Under the pieces are notes generated by a model, which was not told the origin of the DNA, searched no databases, and saw only the letters and a program-made list of their open reading frames with translations. From assembly GCA_963969345.1 (NCBI GenBank), contig OZ017768.1, forward strand, positions 7,216,718 through 7,280,717: a DNA stretch of 64,000 nt. Reading direction: 5' to 3'. Position 1 is the stretch's first letter, and the number at the start of each line of letters is the position of its first letter. Of this stretch, positions 36,304 to 48,465 are shown piece by piece. The translations under genes were made by a program, and so were the position numbers. Source of the DNA: Turbatrix aceti. Its lineage: Eukaryota > Nematoda > Chromadorea > Rhabditida > Panagrolaimidae.

Positions 36304-36853
36304 TCATGCTCGTACTTATTTTGCAAAAAAAGAGGAATAACAATGTTGTTTTTTATTTTGCACCGTATTTCGACGTATTTTCCATTTTCCATTGGTTCAA
36401 AAAACACATTTGTTTTCCCGCACGTGGGCACAACCTGTGTTGTGACGTATGTTTGCGGCTTCTGTCGTAGCCAAAATATAGCTACACAAATTTTTTTTAA
36501 GGAAGTGTCGTCACTGTTTGAAAGAAAACCTCTTGTTTTGGTCAAATTTTTGTGTTTTTGCGCGGCGCAAAATCCGCCAAATTGTTTGAATGCACAATAT
36601 TTGGAGTCAAAATGAGCAACACTGAAACTACGAAAAAAAACAGACAGTTTGGTCATTAGAAGTGGACTTCATTCAGCACACGTGAACGTGAACTCAACTC
36701 CGAGTTCCCCTTATCTTCTCTTCTGCAAAGCAATTATGCGCTTAGCCGACTTTCTATGCTGCTTTTATCTTGAGTTTGCCATTGGCCAAACTCGGCAGAG
36801 GCAAGCTTACATACGTACCTGTTGTACTACTCTGCACACCGCTCACCTGTACG
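36304..36853. other. Intergenic between the two chemoreceptor genes
   Basis: Holds the 3' end of gene 1 and the promoter of gene 2. A CACGTG E-box (36679-36684) lies about 175 bp before the second start codon. The 11-mer TACGTACCTGT occurs at 36812-36822, 42 bp before the start, and also at 35120-35130, 39 bp before the start of gene 1. Confidence 0.45.
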
Positions 36854-38297
36854 ATGACTGTTTTCAACCTAAACCTCAGCGATCCGGCCATGATGGATAT
36901 TTTCTACAAAATTTCAAATGAATCGGAAGTTGGCAATTATCTACGGGCATTTTTACCGTTCGGATACATGATTCCGACTTGGGTTGCTCAAATGATTGTT
37001 ATTTATACGATATTTATCGGTCCAAACTGTAACAATTTTCAAAATAGCTTTTACAGAATTGTTGGAACAACTATGATTGTTGTGAGTTTTTGGGGTCAAA
37101 TTGGGTTAGATGTCATGCTTTCCAATTTGGAAAAAAAAATGATTCCGATTCTTGATTTTACGACTTTTTGACTCAAAATGGACTAATTTTGATAAAAAAA
37201 TTAGGTTTTTCTAGTACCAACTCAAAAAATATTTTTTTTGTGGAAAACGCATAAAAAACACAAAAAAGTAGGCAATTTCTGGCATTAATGAATTGCGATT
37301 TAGAAGTACTCAAAAGTGATGAAAATTTACTTTAAAAAAAACTTAAAAAAAACCTTTTTTTTGAAAAAAATATCGACTTTGGCTCTCAACTTTCGACTTT
37401 GAGCCAGATTTGACTCTTCGACTTCTAAGTTTACTCCTAAGTCGGAGTCGTTGGAACGCTGTTATTTATCAAGTCTGTAATTTTCAGGAAAACGCATCCT
37501 GTTTCCTCGTCTGGTTCAACATTCGTTTCCTCAGCGCGCCCATCTTTTACCCCTTCTACGACTGGGCGATCGATCGTGCCTGGCCCATCATGCTCATCCG
37601 GATAGCCTCGTATTACCTCACCTTCGTCCAGCTCTACAGCGTGACCCTGATCACGCTCAACCGATTTTCCGTGATTCTGAAGCCACTCGCGGCTTACGGC
37701 TGGTGGTCGTCGAACGAGCGTTACGTAATCTGCGGCCTGGTTTTCGTGCCTCTGGCGTTCCAGCTGCCAACTGTTTTCTGCGGCGTCGATGTTTACGTTA
37801 TCCCAGGTACCCTGTACTTCTTCGACAACAACGTTTGCCATCGTTTGATGTGGAACCTGACAAACGTAACCGTCGTCAGCATCATCAGCACCGTGGTTTT
37901 AGACATCGTACTGAACGCGGCGAGTATTGTGTTTCTCTGCACGCACAGGGTCAGCTACAAGGCGACCAAGATGGGCAGGGTCGAAATGAGACTGTGCATT
38001 TTTACCGTTCTCCTGACCATTAACAAAATTTATTTCTTCATCGTCGGATTAATCCTGGCGGTAAAAATCCAGGGACGCGGAGAATCGCAGTTTATCGTCC
38101 GACGCAACAATTACAAAATGCTTTGCTTCATCAACGACGTCAATACGGTCATTTCCTGCTGGTATCTCATCTTTGTGTCAAAACAGCTCCGCAACAGTAT
38201 TAAAAGACAGTTTTGGAAAGGAAAAGGTGCGTCATCCATTGTCACGTACTCTCAACGACGAGGGTCGAGAATCGGAAACGCTTCCGTGAGATTTTAA
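36854..38297 (+). CDS. Nematode seven-transmembrane chemoreceptor (Srg/Srv-like), gene 2
   Basis: Exons 36854-37081 and 37488-38297 encode 345 residues. It is the tandem paralogue of gene 1, with the same exon-intron boundary (phase 0, before GAAAA), the same first-exon length and the same order of motifs: NSFYRIVG, LVWFNIRF, LITLNRFSVIL and the short basic tail KQLRNSIKRQFWKGK. Overall identity is moderate, so the duplication is old compared with that of the HMIT pair. The intron is 406 bp and rich in A/T runs. An AATAAA follows the stop codon by about 35 bp. Ligand and expressing neuron cannot be told from sequence. Confidence 0.86.
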
Positions 38298-38330
38298 ATG
38301 TATAATTTGTGTGCCTTTTGTGGTACTGTA

Positions 38331-38336
38331 AATAAA
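38331..38336 (+). promoter_or_regulatory. Poly-A signal AATAAA of chemoreceptor gene 2
   Basis: Canonical hexamer 34 bp after the stop codon, at a normal distance for a nematode 3' UTR. Confidence 0.6.
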
Positions 38337-38636
38337 GCAAAGCCACCCACTTGGTAAAATGATGTTTGGACAACTTATTGTCTGATTAACAGTAAATAAG
38401 GAAAAAGTGCCTTAAGCTCAGATTTTCAAGGGGATGGAGTAGTATTAAAGTTTTAATTACTGTGGTATTTATAAATAGGAAAAATTATTGAGGTTTAATA
38501 AACTTGAAACTACAAAAGCTGAGGCTACAGTATTTTTTATACATAAATGAATAAAATTTTTCTCGAGTTAATTCCAGAAATTACAGGGGCTTTACAGTTT
38601 TTACGTTGTTGGGTTGGTCAGTTAGTCGGTCAAAAT

Positions 38637-38943
38637 CAAGACATAAGGCCGGCTGGTCGCAAAAGCCGCGCGGCCGGCCTGAGTTTTTTTAAGTCGGCCG
38701 GAAAAACCGGAAAAATTTTTCAGGTCATTTTTTTCGACCACAAGCATGATTTTCTGACATTTTTGTGTTGTATTCATCATAATTTTTACTTTTTACTATT
38801 AGTTAATGTATATTACCCATATTTATACAGTATTTGGTTGTTTTGAAAAAATTTTCAAAATTAGGCTTTTGGCCGCGACCTGAAAATTTAGGCCGACCAC
38901 AAGCCGCCCGGGGGCCTGATTTTGAGGCCGGTTTTATGCCTTG
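38637..38943. mobile_element. Decayed hAT-like MITE
   Basis: The 307-bp segment starts CAAGACATAAGGCCGGC and ends with the reverse complement of CAAGGCATAAAACCGGC, an inverted repeat with a few mismatches. Its right terminus closely resembles both termini of the element at 49.7 kb (CAGGCATGAAAACGGGCC), so the two belong to one family. The 8-bp flanks (GTCAAAAT and GTCAGAGC) agree at five positions, compatible with a worn 8-bp duplication. The interior is rich in GGCC-containing palindromes. Confidence 0.5.
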
Positions 38944-41900
38944 GTCAGAGCACAGAATTGCCCATACCCGTCGAGAAATGCAACACTCAATTGAAGGGCC
39001 CGCCGGGCTGGTCTTTGTTGTGCTTGATCGGGTCGTTCGTCACCGCACCGCACCGTAAAGCGTTTGTCTTTGAACAACGTTCATGTACTGACTCTTCTTC
39101 TTCTCCTTTCCCTTGTACGTGGTTGCCTGAATTCGTTGACCACCACCACCACCGCCACAAAGGAGGATGAATTCATCGACGGGAAAACGTGAGCCAAAAA
39201 CGATAATATTTATTTATTTATTATAACAGAACGTTCGTTCCGTGCTAAATTTTTTTTTTTTTTTTCAATTTTTATATCGTGTTTTGGTTTGAATATCCAA
39301 TGAACAACTGCATTACTGATTTCTGTTTTCTGCGTTCATTAGGCTTTTTTGATGCTCATGTATTTCTTGTGTACCAGATGAAAGTGCTAAAACACACGTT
39401 TTTTCCCGTAAATGACGTGAGAATGTAACCCTGAAATCATCACTTTACTTTTGCTTTTTTTCGCACACCGACTTTGTTGGCAGCATGTTGCCTTATTCAG
39501 CCACCCTTCGGGCTTCCACGCCTCCAGTTCGCACGTATTGCATTTGTTTTACCCTGTTTACGGTTAATTCTATCAATTTTACGGTCTTTGTGGCGAGTGT
39601 ACATTGCTGTACACCGGAATGTGAGTCATAATGCTATTTAAAAATATTATATTTACTTTGAGTTGCCACTAACTTTTTTTTATTACCTGGGAGAAAATTA
39701 ATTTTTCTACAGGCAATTGAAAACTGGGCCCGTCAGTTGATATTTTAAAGATCGGCTTTTAATGTTTTAAAATTTTTTTTGGGACTTACAGTATTTTTTT
39801 AAATATTTTTTTGCTAAAAATCATTTTCTATTTTTTCTGCGAAAAACCAAAACCGCCACCCTTATCGTTTTTTCTTCCTCTTCTACCCCAACTCTCACCT
39901 GTCTCACATGATAGTAACTATTTATACAACCCCCTGATAGGTGTCCTTTGCCCCGACCTTTTGGAAGCATCCTTTGGACAATGCCGCCCCTCATTGCCCT
40001 CCACCGGCGCCGATTAGTCACAAATGTCATGACTTACGCCGCCGCACCGCGTTTATCTCCGCCGTGCCCGCCTCCGTTGACGTTGATCATGTTATTTATT
40101 TCCCCCCCCCTCCCCCTTGTGCCACGCCGGCCGGCTGGCCTATGAATGAATCTGAATCTGTTCAAGTTTGTTTTACGACCGTGTAACATTTGTGGTGCAG
40201 AAAAAAAATCAAAGGACTCCACGAAAAAAAAGGGGTTCGTTCTGGCGCGCGGAAAAGCGTTTCCAAGACCAACGAAATACTTTTCCGCGCCTCTTCTTTT
40301 ATTTATTGTCTTCTGCGATGTTGGTAGATTTTTATTATCCTCTTTGAACGACAACTTGGAGGTGCATGCTATAAAAATTTATTTTTTTCGGGGCATCCGG
40401 CGGCGAAGAGAGAGGGGAATGCCCTTCTTTTGTCCTCACTTTGGGGCTAGAGGGTGGTCATCCCACCCGACCAACCAACGAACGCCATCCATCACGAAAA
40501 GGATGACAAAATATTATTTTAATAAGAAACAAAAAAGAGAGCGCGTCGTGACAAGTCTCCGGGCCGACCGACGAGAGGGGCGTCAAAAGGCGCGAGAGGT
40601 ACTTGAGTCGTAAATTTTGCAACAACTCGGGCACTGTTATAACACCAAAAAAGGAAAAAAGGAAAAAAGAAAAAGGACAGCCGCTTTTGGACATGACATG
40701 GACTTTTGGCCGAACATGTTCACAAAGCGAGAATGACCAGACCACCCGGTTCTGTCCAAATATGGACACATGCATGCATGCATGCGCACGCGCAAGCCAG
40801 GATTTGGTGGATTAGGTAAATCGAGGGTGACGGACTTTTTGGGGTGTTGCATCTTCGCAGTCGCCTGCTGTCCTCTGTGAGGTAAACACATGTTTGTTCT
40901 ACTCATTCGCACCCTTTTCGGCGACCGCATGCTTGTTTTTGTCTTTGTCGGGTCGGCTAAGACCGTAAATTTGTTTCGGGATGCCTCTTTGTCGCCTGGT
41001 GATCGTAAAAAAACTTTTAGCCATTGATGACTGATTTTTGGGTGTTTACTGGCTTTTGTAGTGATTTTTACGATTTGCAGGATTTTTATTAATTTATTAT
41101 GGATTACGGTAATTTTTTTCTGGAATAATGTATTTTTTTCTGGATGTTGTATACTTTTTTAATGCTTTTTAACTTTTTATCAAAAGTTCCAGTGATTTTT
41201 ATATTTATGTAAAATACAGTATTTGTACGATTTTTACAATAATTTTTCAAACCAATCAATCAAAAATTATGTCTCATATTTTTATCACCCAGTCAACTTT
41301 TACCTTTCTCCCCGCAATCTTGTCCAAAAGAGAAGACCAAACCTGCCGCCGTCCATCGTCGTATTCGTCTTCGCCATAAAAAAGTGTAATCGTTTTACGC
41401 GTATCACAGAAAACGACAGAAGAGACCTGCCTGCCCTGATGCCCTTTTTGTCATCCATCCATCGTAACCGGAGCAAAATATCTAAAAATGAAGACCAGTT
41501 CAGTTCGTATTTATTGGGGAAGAAACTCTCTTTTTTTTATGACGTCCGTTTTGGTTTCTTTCTTCTTCCTTCTTTCTTCCTCCATAATAAATATGTATTG
41601 CCCTACCGTACAGTTAATCGTCATCGAAGCACCGTTCGGGTCCGGGTTGCCCCGACGCCGGGCCGGGGTTGGCAGCGAATTTGTTTTTGCTAATAGCCCC
41701 GTAACCAGGCCGTAAAGACCCCATCGAGTGCCGTTGTCGTGTCGCGTAAGTTGTTCGGCGCCGAGTCGCACCGCGCAACATGTTTTGCTATTTCCTTGTC
41801 GGCACGGCACTCAAGAGGGCGCGCTCGTATGTTTTTGTCGGTCCAAAATATGTATGTATTATATTTTGTATTTACGAAAAGCCCTCTCTTTTTTTGTTCT

Positions 41901-44278
41901 ATTGTTGACCAGACCGACTTTTTTGGTCCCGCGGACACTTTTCGGACGTGTTGACGGATTTACGAGTGCCTCTGCTTGCTTCGCTTTGCCTTTCCGGGAC
42001 GAAGGCCAGGGAAGGCTTTGGTGCGCGAGGATGCGCCTGCATTTTCTTCCTCGAACGAATCGAATATGGTCGACTCTGCAGTCTGGGTGCTAATTCAGTT
42101 GAGTTGTGCCATCAATCCTTCCTTTGGGGTGTAATCAAGGCCCGTTTTTGACACATTGCCTGGGTCGTTTCGAACCAAGAATTAACTTAGGGGTCTTCAA
42201 TTGTTGGATTCAGATGGACAGCGTTCCGGGAAAGAAATATGTCTATAATTTGTATTTATGTAATTTTATTGTCCTGGCAAACCCCAGTTCACAGGAATGC
42301 GGTTTTTATTCTTTTATGGCAAATTAAAAGGTTTCTCACGATGCACCCACCTTTTTTTGGGGGTCTTCGTTTGAACCTTTTCGCGCTCTCTCGCGCGCAG
42401 GCACATGAGTGGGATCGCCGCGTTTCGGTCCTTTGATCGACGTTCGCGAACGCGTTCGTTCGTTCCTTCCTTTGGACGGTTCGGAAAAAACGTGGTCTCA
42501 CTGGGAGGGCTGTGACCGTCCCAAATATGTAGATAACATGTGTCGCACTTTTCTCCCCCTTTTCTTGGCATCGCTAATTTGAACAATTGGGCGTCAGGTC
42601 AAGTGTCAATGCGCGAGTAAGTGTCCCAGTCGCCTACCTGCCTACCTGGCTTAATCTCCCACCTCGGAGAACATCCAGACCCCAGCTAGCGTCCCCCGGG
42701 TGGCCAGCCCGTGCCCCAGCCCCCGATGGATGGCGATTGACGATTCGGTCGATGGTAGTGGTGGTCATTCGCGCCGTCGAAGTCATCCGCTGACTGACCA
42801 TTCATTATTCCTCCTCCCGTCACGCTTCTATTGTGGCGTGTTGTATTGTTTTGACTCACTTGACGACCCCATCATCGTTCCATCGCTCCATAGTCTCGTT
42901 TCCCATCAACATGAATGCTTTATTACCTCACCAGCTCAATTCCGCGTGTCCGTAACGAAAAAAAAAATTTTATTTAGATAGATCCATGACTCTCCTGAAC
43001 AATCCGGGCCAAGAGAGTGGCCCAGGACAGACACCTGCTGAGTGAGTAATTCTAAAGGACGCTCGGCTCGATCCATCAAAAATCGAGTCCGTGATTCTAT
43101 TGACGTTTAGCTGTCAAAATGGAGGGAAGGGAAACAAAACCGATTGTTGGTTGTTGGCTCCCGTTTGACAGCCGGTGGCGGTAGCGGTAGCGGTGCGCAA
43201 TCCTCTCCTTTGACGTTGCCGCCATCTTCGCCGGTGTCGTCGACGGTAGCGCACCGCACCGACCGTCTCCTAGGGGTTTATTTGGTTTTACGAAAAAACA
43301 TAGGAAACTTGATGGGTACGTGTTTGTTTTCTGGGATCCGGAAGAAAACTGTCAGATATGATTTTTTGAGGGTCTTTGAAGGTAAAAAACTGAGTTTGGA
43401 TAATTTTAGCTTTTTTTTCTGGAATTTTTAAAGTCATCTGTTAACTAAATTTTCTTTGCCAAAAAATTGGATTAGCGATCAATATTTCTAATTTTTCTTC
43501 AATTTTACCTGAATAAATTTTTTTGTGATTTTTTGAAGCGAAAAAATGATTTTCTTTTTTTTAAGATTTTTTATGGTCCCAGTAAATTTTTTTTATTCAA
43601 AAAACCGTTTTTTACATTGTCCCCATTTTACCTGAATTTAAATTTGTGTTCAAACGTCTTTGAAATCCCTGTCCAGGTAAAGGCAAAAACCCATCCTACC
43701 TGCCCTGGGACACCGATTCAACCAGCGTCGCCTCCTTTCCGCGACTGCGAATATCCTTGTCGTGCCATCGTCGGCGGTGGAGATCGCGCGTGCCCCCGCC
43801 TCTGCGGGTGCGCGCGGGGTGGACTCTCCCATCCCGCATCACTCTTCGCCTGCCTCCTTCCACCTCGTGCTGCTGCGCGGTCTTTGGTGTCCGCCGCGCT
43901 GCCGCTGCCGCCGTAGTTGTAGTCGTCGTTGACTGGTCGTCGCGGCCGCGGCCAGTCGACGTTGTCGATCGTTTTTTCTTCTTTTCTCCCTCCTGTGTTG
44001 TTAGATAGCGACGCGAGATACTGACTTACCTGGACTGAACGGGTCGATTGGTTGTTGAAGGAGAAGGAGAAGCGAGTGACCCTCAGCGTTGTCATTTACT
44101 GTTTTTCATTCATTATACTTACCTGCCTGTTTTTTTATCGCCGTGATCTTTTTTTGTTTTAGTCTCGATCGTTGTATACACACAATTAGGCGTACTAAAC
44201 CGCGTCGTTTGTCTTTTTTTCTGTTTAAAGGATTTTTTAATGAAGGTTGATGGAATTTTTGATTTTGATTTCAGCCAG
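38944..44278. other. 5.3-kb intergenic region upstream of the glypican gene
   Basis: Mixed sequence with pyrimidine-rich and A/T-rich patches, an ATGC repeat near 40768-40782, and a GC-rich, promoter-like stretch at about 43660-43960. The open frames here (up to about 155 codons) overlap one another and show no domain. The 3' end of this region probably contains the glypican promoter and 5' UTR, ending at the TTTCAG at 44269-44274 just before its ATG. Confidence 0.4.
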
Positions 44279-47200
44279 ATGCCTCCCCCACGCCTGGCCT
44301 GGCGCTCGTTGCTCCTCTGTGCCTTGCTCGGGGCAGTGAGTGGTCAGTCGACGTGCCACTTCATGCACCAGACCAACTTCATTCTCGACACGATGCCCGA
44401 CGAACCCTTCCGGAATCCCAACCTGACTGTCTGCACGGTGTCCAAGTCTACCTGCTGTACAACAGCCATGGAACAACAGATGCAGATGACTTCGAGACTC
44501 GCGATGGAACGGTCTATCCAGGATCAGATTATCCTCGTGAGACAGCAATTGCAGGATTTTTCCGCTACTTTGAGGGGTTTGTTTGTTTTAATTTTAAAAA
44601 AATTTATTTTGTGCCTTTTTCCCTTTTTTTCAATCGAGCCTGAAAGTGTCAGTGCCTAATATCTGGAAAGTTGACCACCACCACCAAGTGTTGACTGGGC
44701 AAACAAATCTTCTTTCTACCTGTTATCTCCCGCTGAGAGTGGCACCGGGTGCCCTCTTGCTGTCATTGATACCCCAAAACACTCACCCAGTGCCATCTTC
44801 ACTCTTATAGACGATCTAAGCCCCTTTCTTTTCAGTCCACTTCTTAGAGGCACTCAATGAAACCAGATCCAACCTCCACGGCATGTTTGAACGCAGCTAC
44901 GGTGATTTTTACCTGAAAAACAGAAGGGTAAGTCTTGGGGTCTTGGGCGGCATTGTTCACGCGTATTTGGCACTGACAAGTGTCAAATGACAAACGCGGC
45001 GACCTTGGATCCCTCCCGGCTCCGTGGGGGGTCGATTTTCCCTCAACGAATGCCAATTTCTTTATTGCCCTCAATTTTGGGGTCAAATGTTATATTTTTC
45101 AAAAATTCACCCATTTTCAGATCTTTGACGACTTTTTCGACGAATTGGAAGCCCATTTTCTTTCCTCGGCCCCGGCATCGACCCCGGGGGTCAAACAGGC
45201 TCTCAACAGACTCTTCAGGAGACTTTTTGTCAAAATCTTCGAAATCATGAACCCACTACGCCCGGTGGGAGAATTCGAGCTGGGCTGCCTGGCTGAAGTT
45301 CAGGACGAAGTGCGGCCATTCGGCGCTCTGCCCCACAAGATCGCGCTACACCTCGAGCGATCATTTGCCGCGTGGCGCGCTGTTCTGAGGTCCATCGACG
45401 ACGCCAACGACACGCTCTACCAGCTACTCGACGTGGTGATTGCGCCTGACTGCGTCCGGGCACTCACCAGGATGCAAGAGTGCCACGTTTGCTCCGGGGC
45501 CACGTCGTATACCCGGCCGTGCTCTGGATTCTGTCTCAACGTACTCAAGGGCTGCTTTGCGGAGTTTGCAGAAATTGATCCGCAGTGGAATTCTTTGATT
45601 GGTGAGTTTTTGGGTTTTGAGTGGAAAAATTTTTATTTTTTGGGGTTCAACAACGATTTTTTTAATGAATTCATTTTTCGACGTCCCGCATCGAATTTTT
45701 TGATATTGGTGTTTTTAATTTTTTTTGTTTTTTTTCGAACAAATTCAAATTTAGAGGTCCCAAAACGATTGTTTTTGGGGTCCCGAAACGAAATTTAAAA
45801 AAAAAATTGATTATAAATTTGATTTTTGAATTCCCGCAAGGATTTTTTTGTTTTCATAGTTTGAATTTTTGAGGTCCCGCAACGAAATTTATCTTGAATG
45901 CATTTTTTATTCTTTGCGTCCAATTTTAATTTGAAAAAAAATACAGCAAATTACCTGCCGAGACCAGGTCATTTGGGGTCAGTCACTGGCGTCGGCACAC
46001 ACTGACAGACCAAAAGAACGAAAAAGAGCGCGGGCTAATCCGTCTTTGATCCTTTTTGTCCGCGACCGCGCAAACCCGGATAATTACAACCACTTTTCCG
46101 GATTCGCCTTTGGTGCCCTGCTGGGGGAGGAGGGGATCTGAGCTTATTATTCACACCCCCAACAAGTAGAATATAATAGAATAGGATCAAACTGTATGTA
46201 TGCCACTTCCGATCTTCTTTTTGTTGTCACCGACTGACAAATTTTTCCGGGATTATGCAATGATTTTTGTAACAATTGCTCCTGGGACTGACTTGTGTTA
46301 CAAAAAATGTTGTACTGGCCAGAAAAATATGTAATGTATGGAGCAGGAATATTTATGCATTCAAAAAAAAAGAGACGTTTGCCATCTAAGATGAGCGTTT
46401 TATTTGTTTTCCCATTCCCATTCTGCGCAAAGCACCGCGCACCCTTCGGAGCATCGGATAATCTTCTCCGGTGTTGCACAACCACCGGGAGACAGTGAAG
46501 GCATTTGATCCCATCCACCGGCCCTCAAATGGCAATTAGCACAGCAGTCAACGGTCCAACCGGTTTATTTTATTTTATCCTCACTCTTTTTTTTGCAGAG
46601 TCGCTTCTCCTGTTTACGGATCGTCTCGGTGGCGCCTACAATCCACTGCACATGCTAGCACCTGTCCCAACGCAGGTATCCGAGGCCATTATGAACTTTC
46701 AAGAAAAAGGAATGTCCATTTCCAATCGAGTGGTTTTGCACTGCTTTCATCCCCGACATCCTGGCGCCAAAGATGTTGTCGTCGCCGATCTGGGCGCCAA
46801 GAAATTGGATGAGAAGGAAAATGAGCTGCCGGTTGTCGCGAGCGATGCCCATGGATATCACTACCGGGCGAGGAGGAGGGTGACACAGGTCGACGTTGAA
46901 AAAGACAGCTACGCCGATGACAGCGATGACCATGATGACGACGACGACGACTGCAGCGATGAGAGCCCGTTGCCGGCCGAAGATGCCGTTCAGGAGACGC
47001 TTGGCCTTTTTGTTGACAGGGTGAGTTTTTGGATTTTTTTCACCTGGTCTTCATAAAAAAATGGCAAAAAAAATCCGAGTAACCCAAAAAATAAAAATTC
47101 CGGGTGCCCGTTCAAGAATCGCTGTTTTTTTTGTCTTAAAACTCAAATTTCTGCCATATTTGTTTTTTGAAACGAAATATCGTATTTTTTAAATACATAT

Positions 47201-48001
47201 AACATATTTTTTTCAAAAAATGCGTCATTTTAGTAATAACATTTTTTGTGTTAAAAACCTAAATTTTTATATTTTGGTAAAAAATTTTCTTTTCGGGACT
47301 CGAAATTTCGGGCTGAACTGCAATTTTGTCTAAAAACATAAAATTTAGGTAACATTTTTGATCGTTTTTCAACAAAATTTTGTACTTTTTCATGTTTTTT
47401 TTGACAAAATAAACAAAAAAAAATTTGTAAAAAACCTAAATTTTTACCTTTCTCACCTGTTTTTGGCCTGTTTCACCTGTAAAAATTTCAGCTAATTCTA
47501 ATGAAAAACTTCTGGCGCTCCCTGCCCTCTACCGTATGCTCAGAAAAACAGGTAGCAGCTCCCCGAGGAGAAATTTGCTGGACAGGCTACCGTATGGGCC
47601 GTTACGTCCGTCGCGTCGTCGGCGACGGCGTAGCCTCTCAATCCCGGAACCCCGAATTCGACACCGGACTTCCCCTATCAAAGGACGCCTACCTCGACGA
47701 ACGCATCCAGCTCGCAGTCATCGCTCGGCGCCTCGAAGCCCACTACCGTAGCGGGAAGCCCTACGATTCCTACGAAGCTTCCGGCATGGCTGCCGGTGAC
47801 GTCATCATCCAGGGCTCCGGCCTCCCTGCCGTCGACGACGACGACGCGTTCAATGCCAATCTCGGCATTCCCCTGGAATCGCTCGAGTACTCAGAAGACG
47901 ATAATTACGCTCTCCCGGTTTCGGGAGCCTCCAGGATACGACTGCCTGTGTTTTTCGCTGCGGGACTCTGCCTACTGCTCAGGCTGATAATTCAGTACTA
48001 G
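44279..48001 (+). CDS. gpn-1: Glypican, GPI-anchored heparan sulfate proteoglycan core protein
   Basis: Glypicans are cell-surface proteoglycans that bind and limit morphogens such as BMP and Wnt. Exons 44279-44576, 44836-44927, 45121-45601, 46599-47020 and 47492-48001 encode 600 residues, a normal family length. In order: a signal peptide (LLLCALLGAVSGQ); the Cys-rich N-terminal region with CTVSKSTCC; the all-helical core with INP-like MNPLRPVGEF, RPFGALPHKI, CVRALTRMQECHVC and CLNVLKGC; an RARRR convertase-type site (380-384); an acidic run 397-408; Ser-Gly sites near 528 and 540, the second followed by DDDD (typical of glycosaminoglycan attachment); and a hydrophobic C-terminal GPI signal. 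Similarity is to the GPC1/2/4/6 branch, hence gpn-1 rather than lon-2, but that choice is tentative. The ATG follows a TTTCAG by 4 bp. Confidence 0.92.
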
Positions 48002-48465
48002 GCCAACACTGCTCAACTCATCAACTCACCCAGATCTCTCGGATTTGATAAATACCGGTATACGCGTCTTTCTCCGGCTTTTACTCACCTTTACTTACAC
48101 ACTCACCGATTGTATACATCACAGTCACCTATTTTTTGCAACTCATCTTATTATTTGTAATTATCCTGACAGATCCCAGAAGATTTGTATGTAAGTAGCC
48201 CATTGGCAACTCGTATTAAAGAGGCAATAAACAGATTATTATTTTTTTCCTTGAATTCCTTGAAAAAAAACACAACAAAACAAACAAACAAATGCGCACG
48301 CGCAGATCCCGTAGAGAAAACTCGTTTGAGGGTTCTCACAACGACAATTTTTGTACCTATGTTGTTGAAAGAGCCTTTCGATCGGTCGTCTTCTCTCTCG
48401 CCATCCACTTTTGTTGCTTTGGCTCACTTCTTTCGTCACTTTGCGGGAGTTTGTGTTTTTGCACG
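48002..48465. other. Intergenic between glypican and the FAR1/ZSWIM3-like gene
   Basis: A short 464-bp gap with both genes on the plus strand. An AATAAA at 48225-48230 is a candidate poly-A signal of the glypican gene. The region from 48300 on is GC-richer and probably contains the next gene's 5' UTR and promoter. Confidence 0.4.

Noticed and set aside
36649..36921. Plus-strand open frame overlapping the start of chemoreceptor gene 2
   Set aside because: It is out of frame with the receptor and has no relative. The receptor frame is supported by the paralogue.
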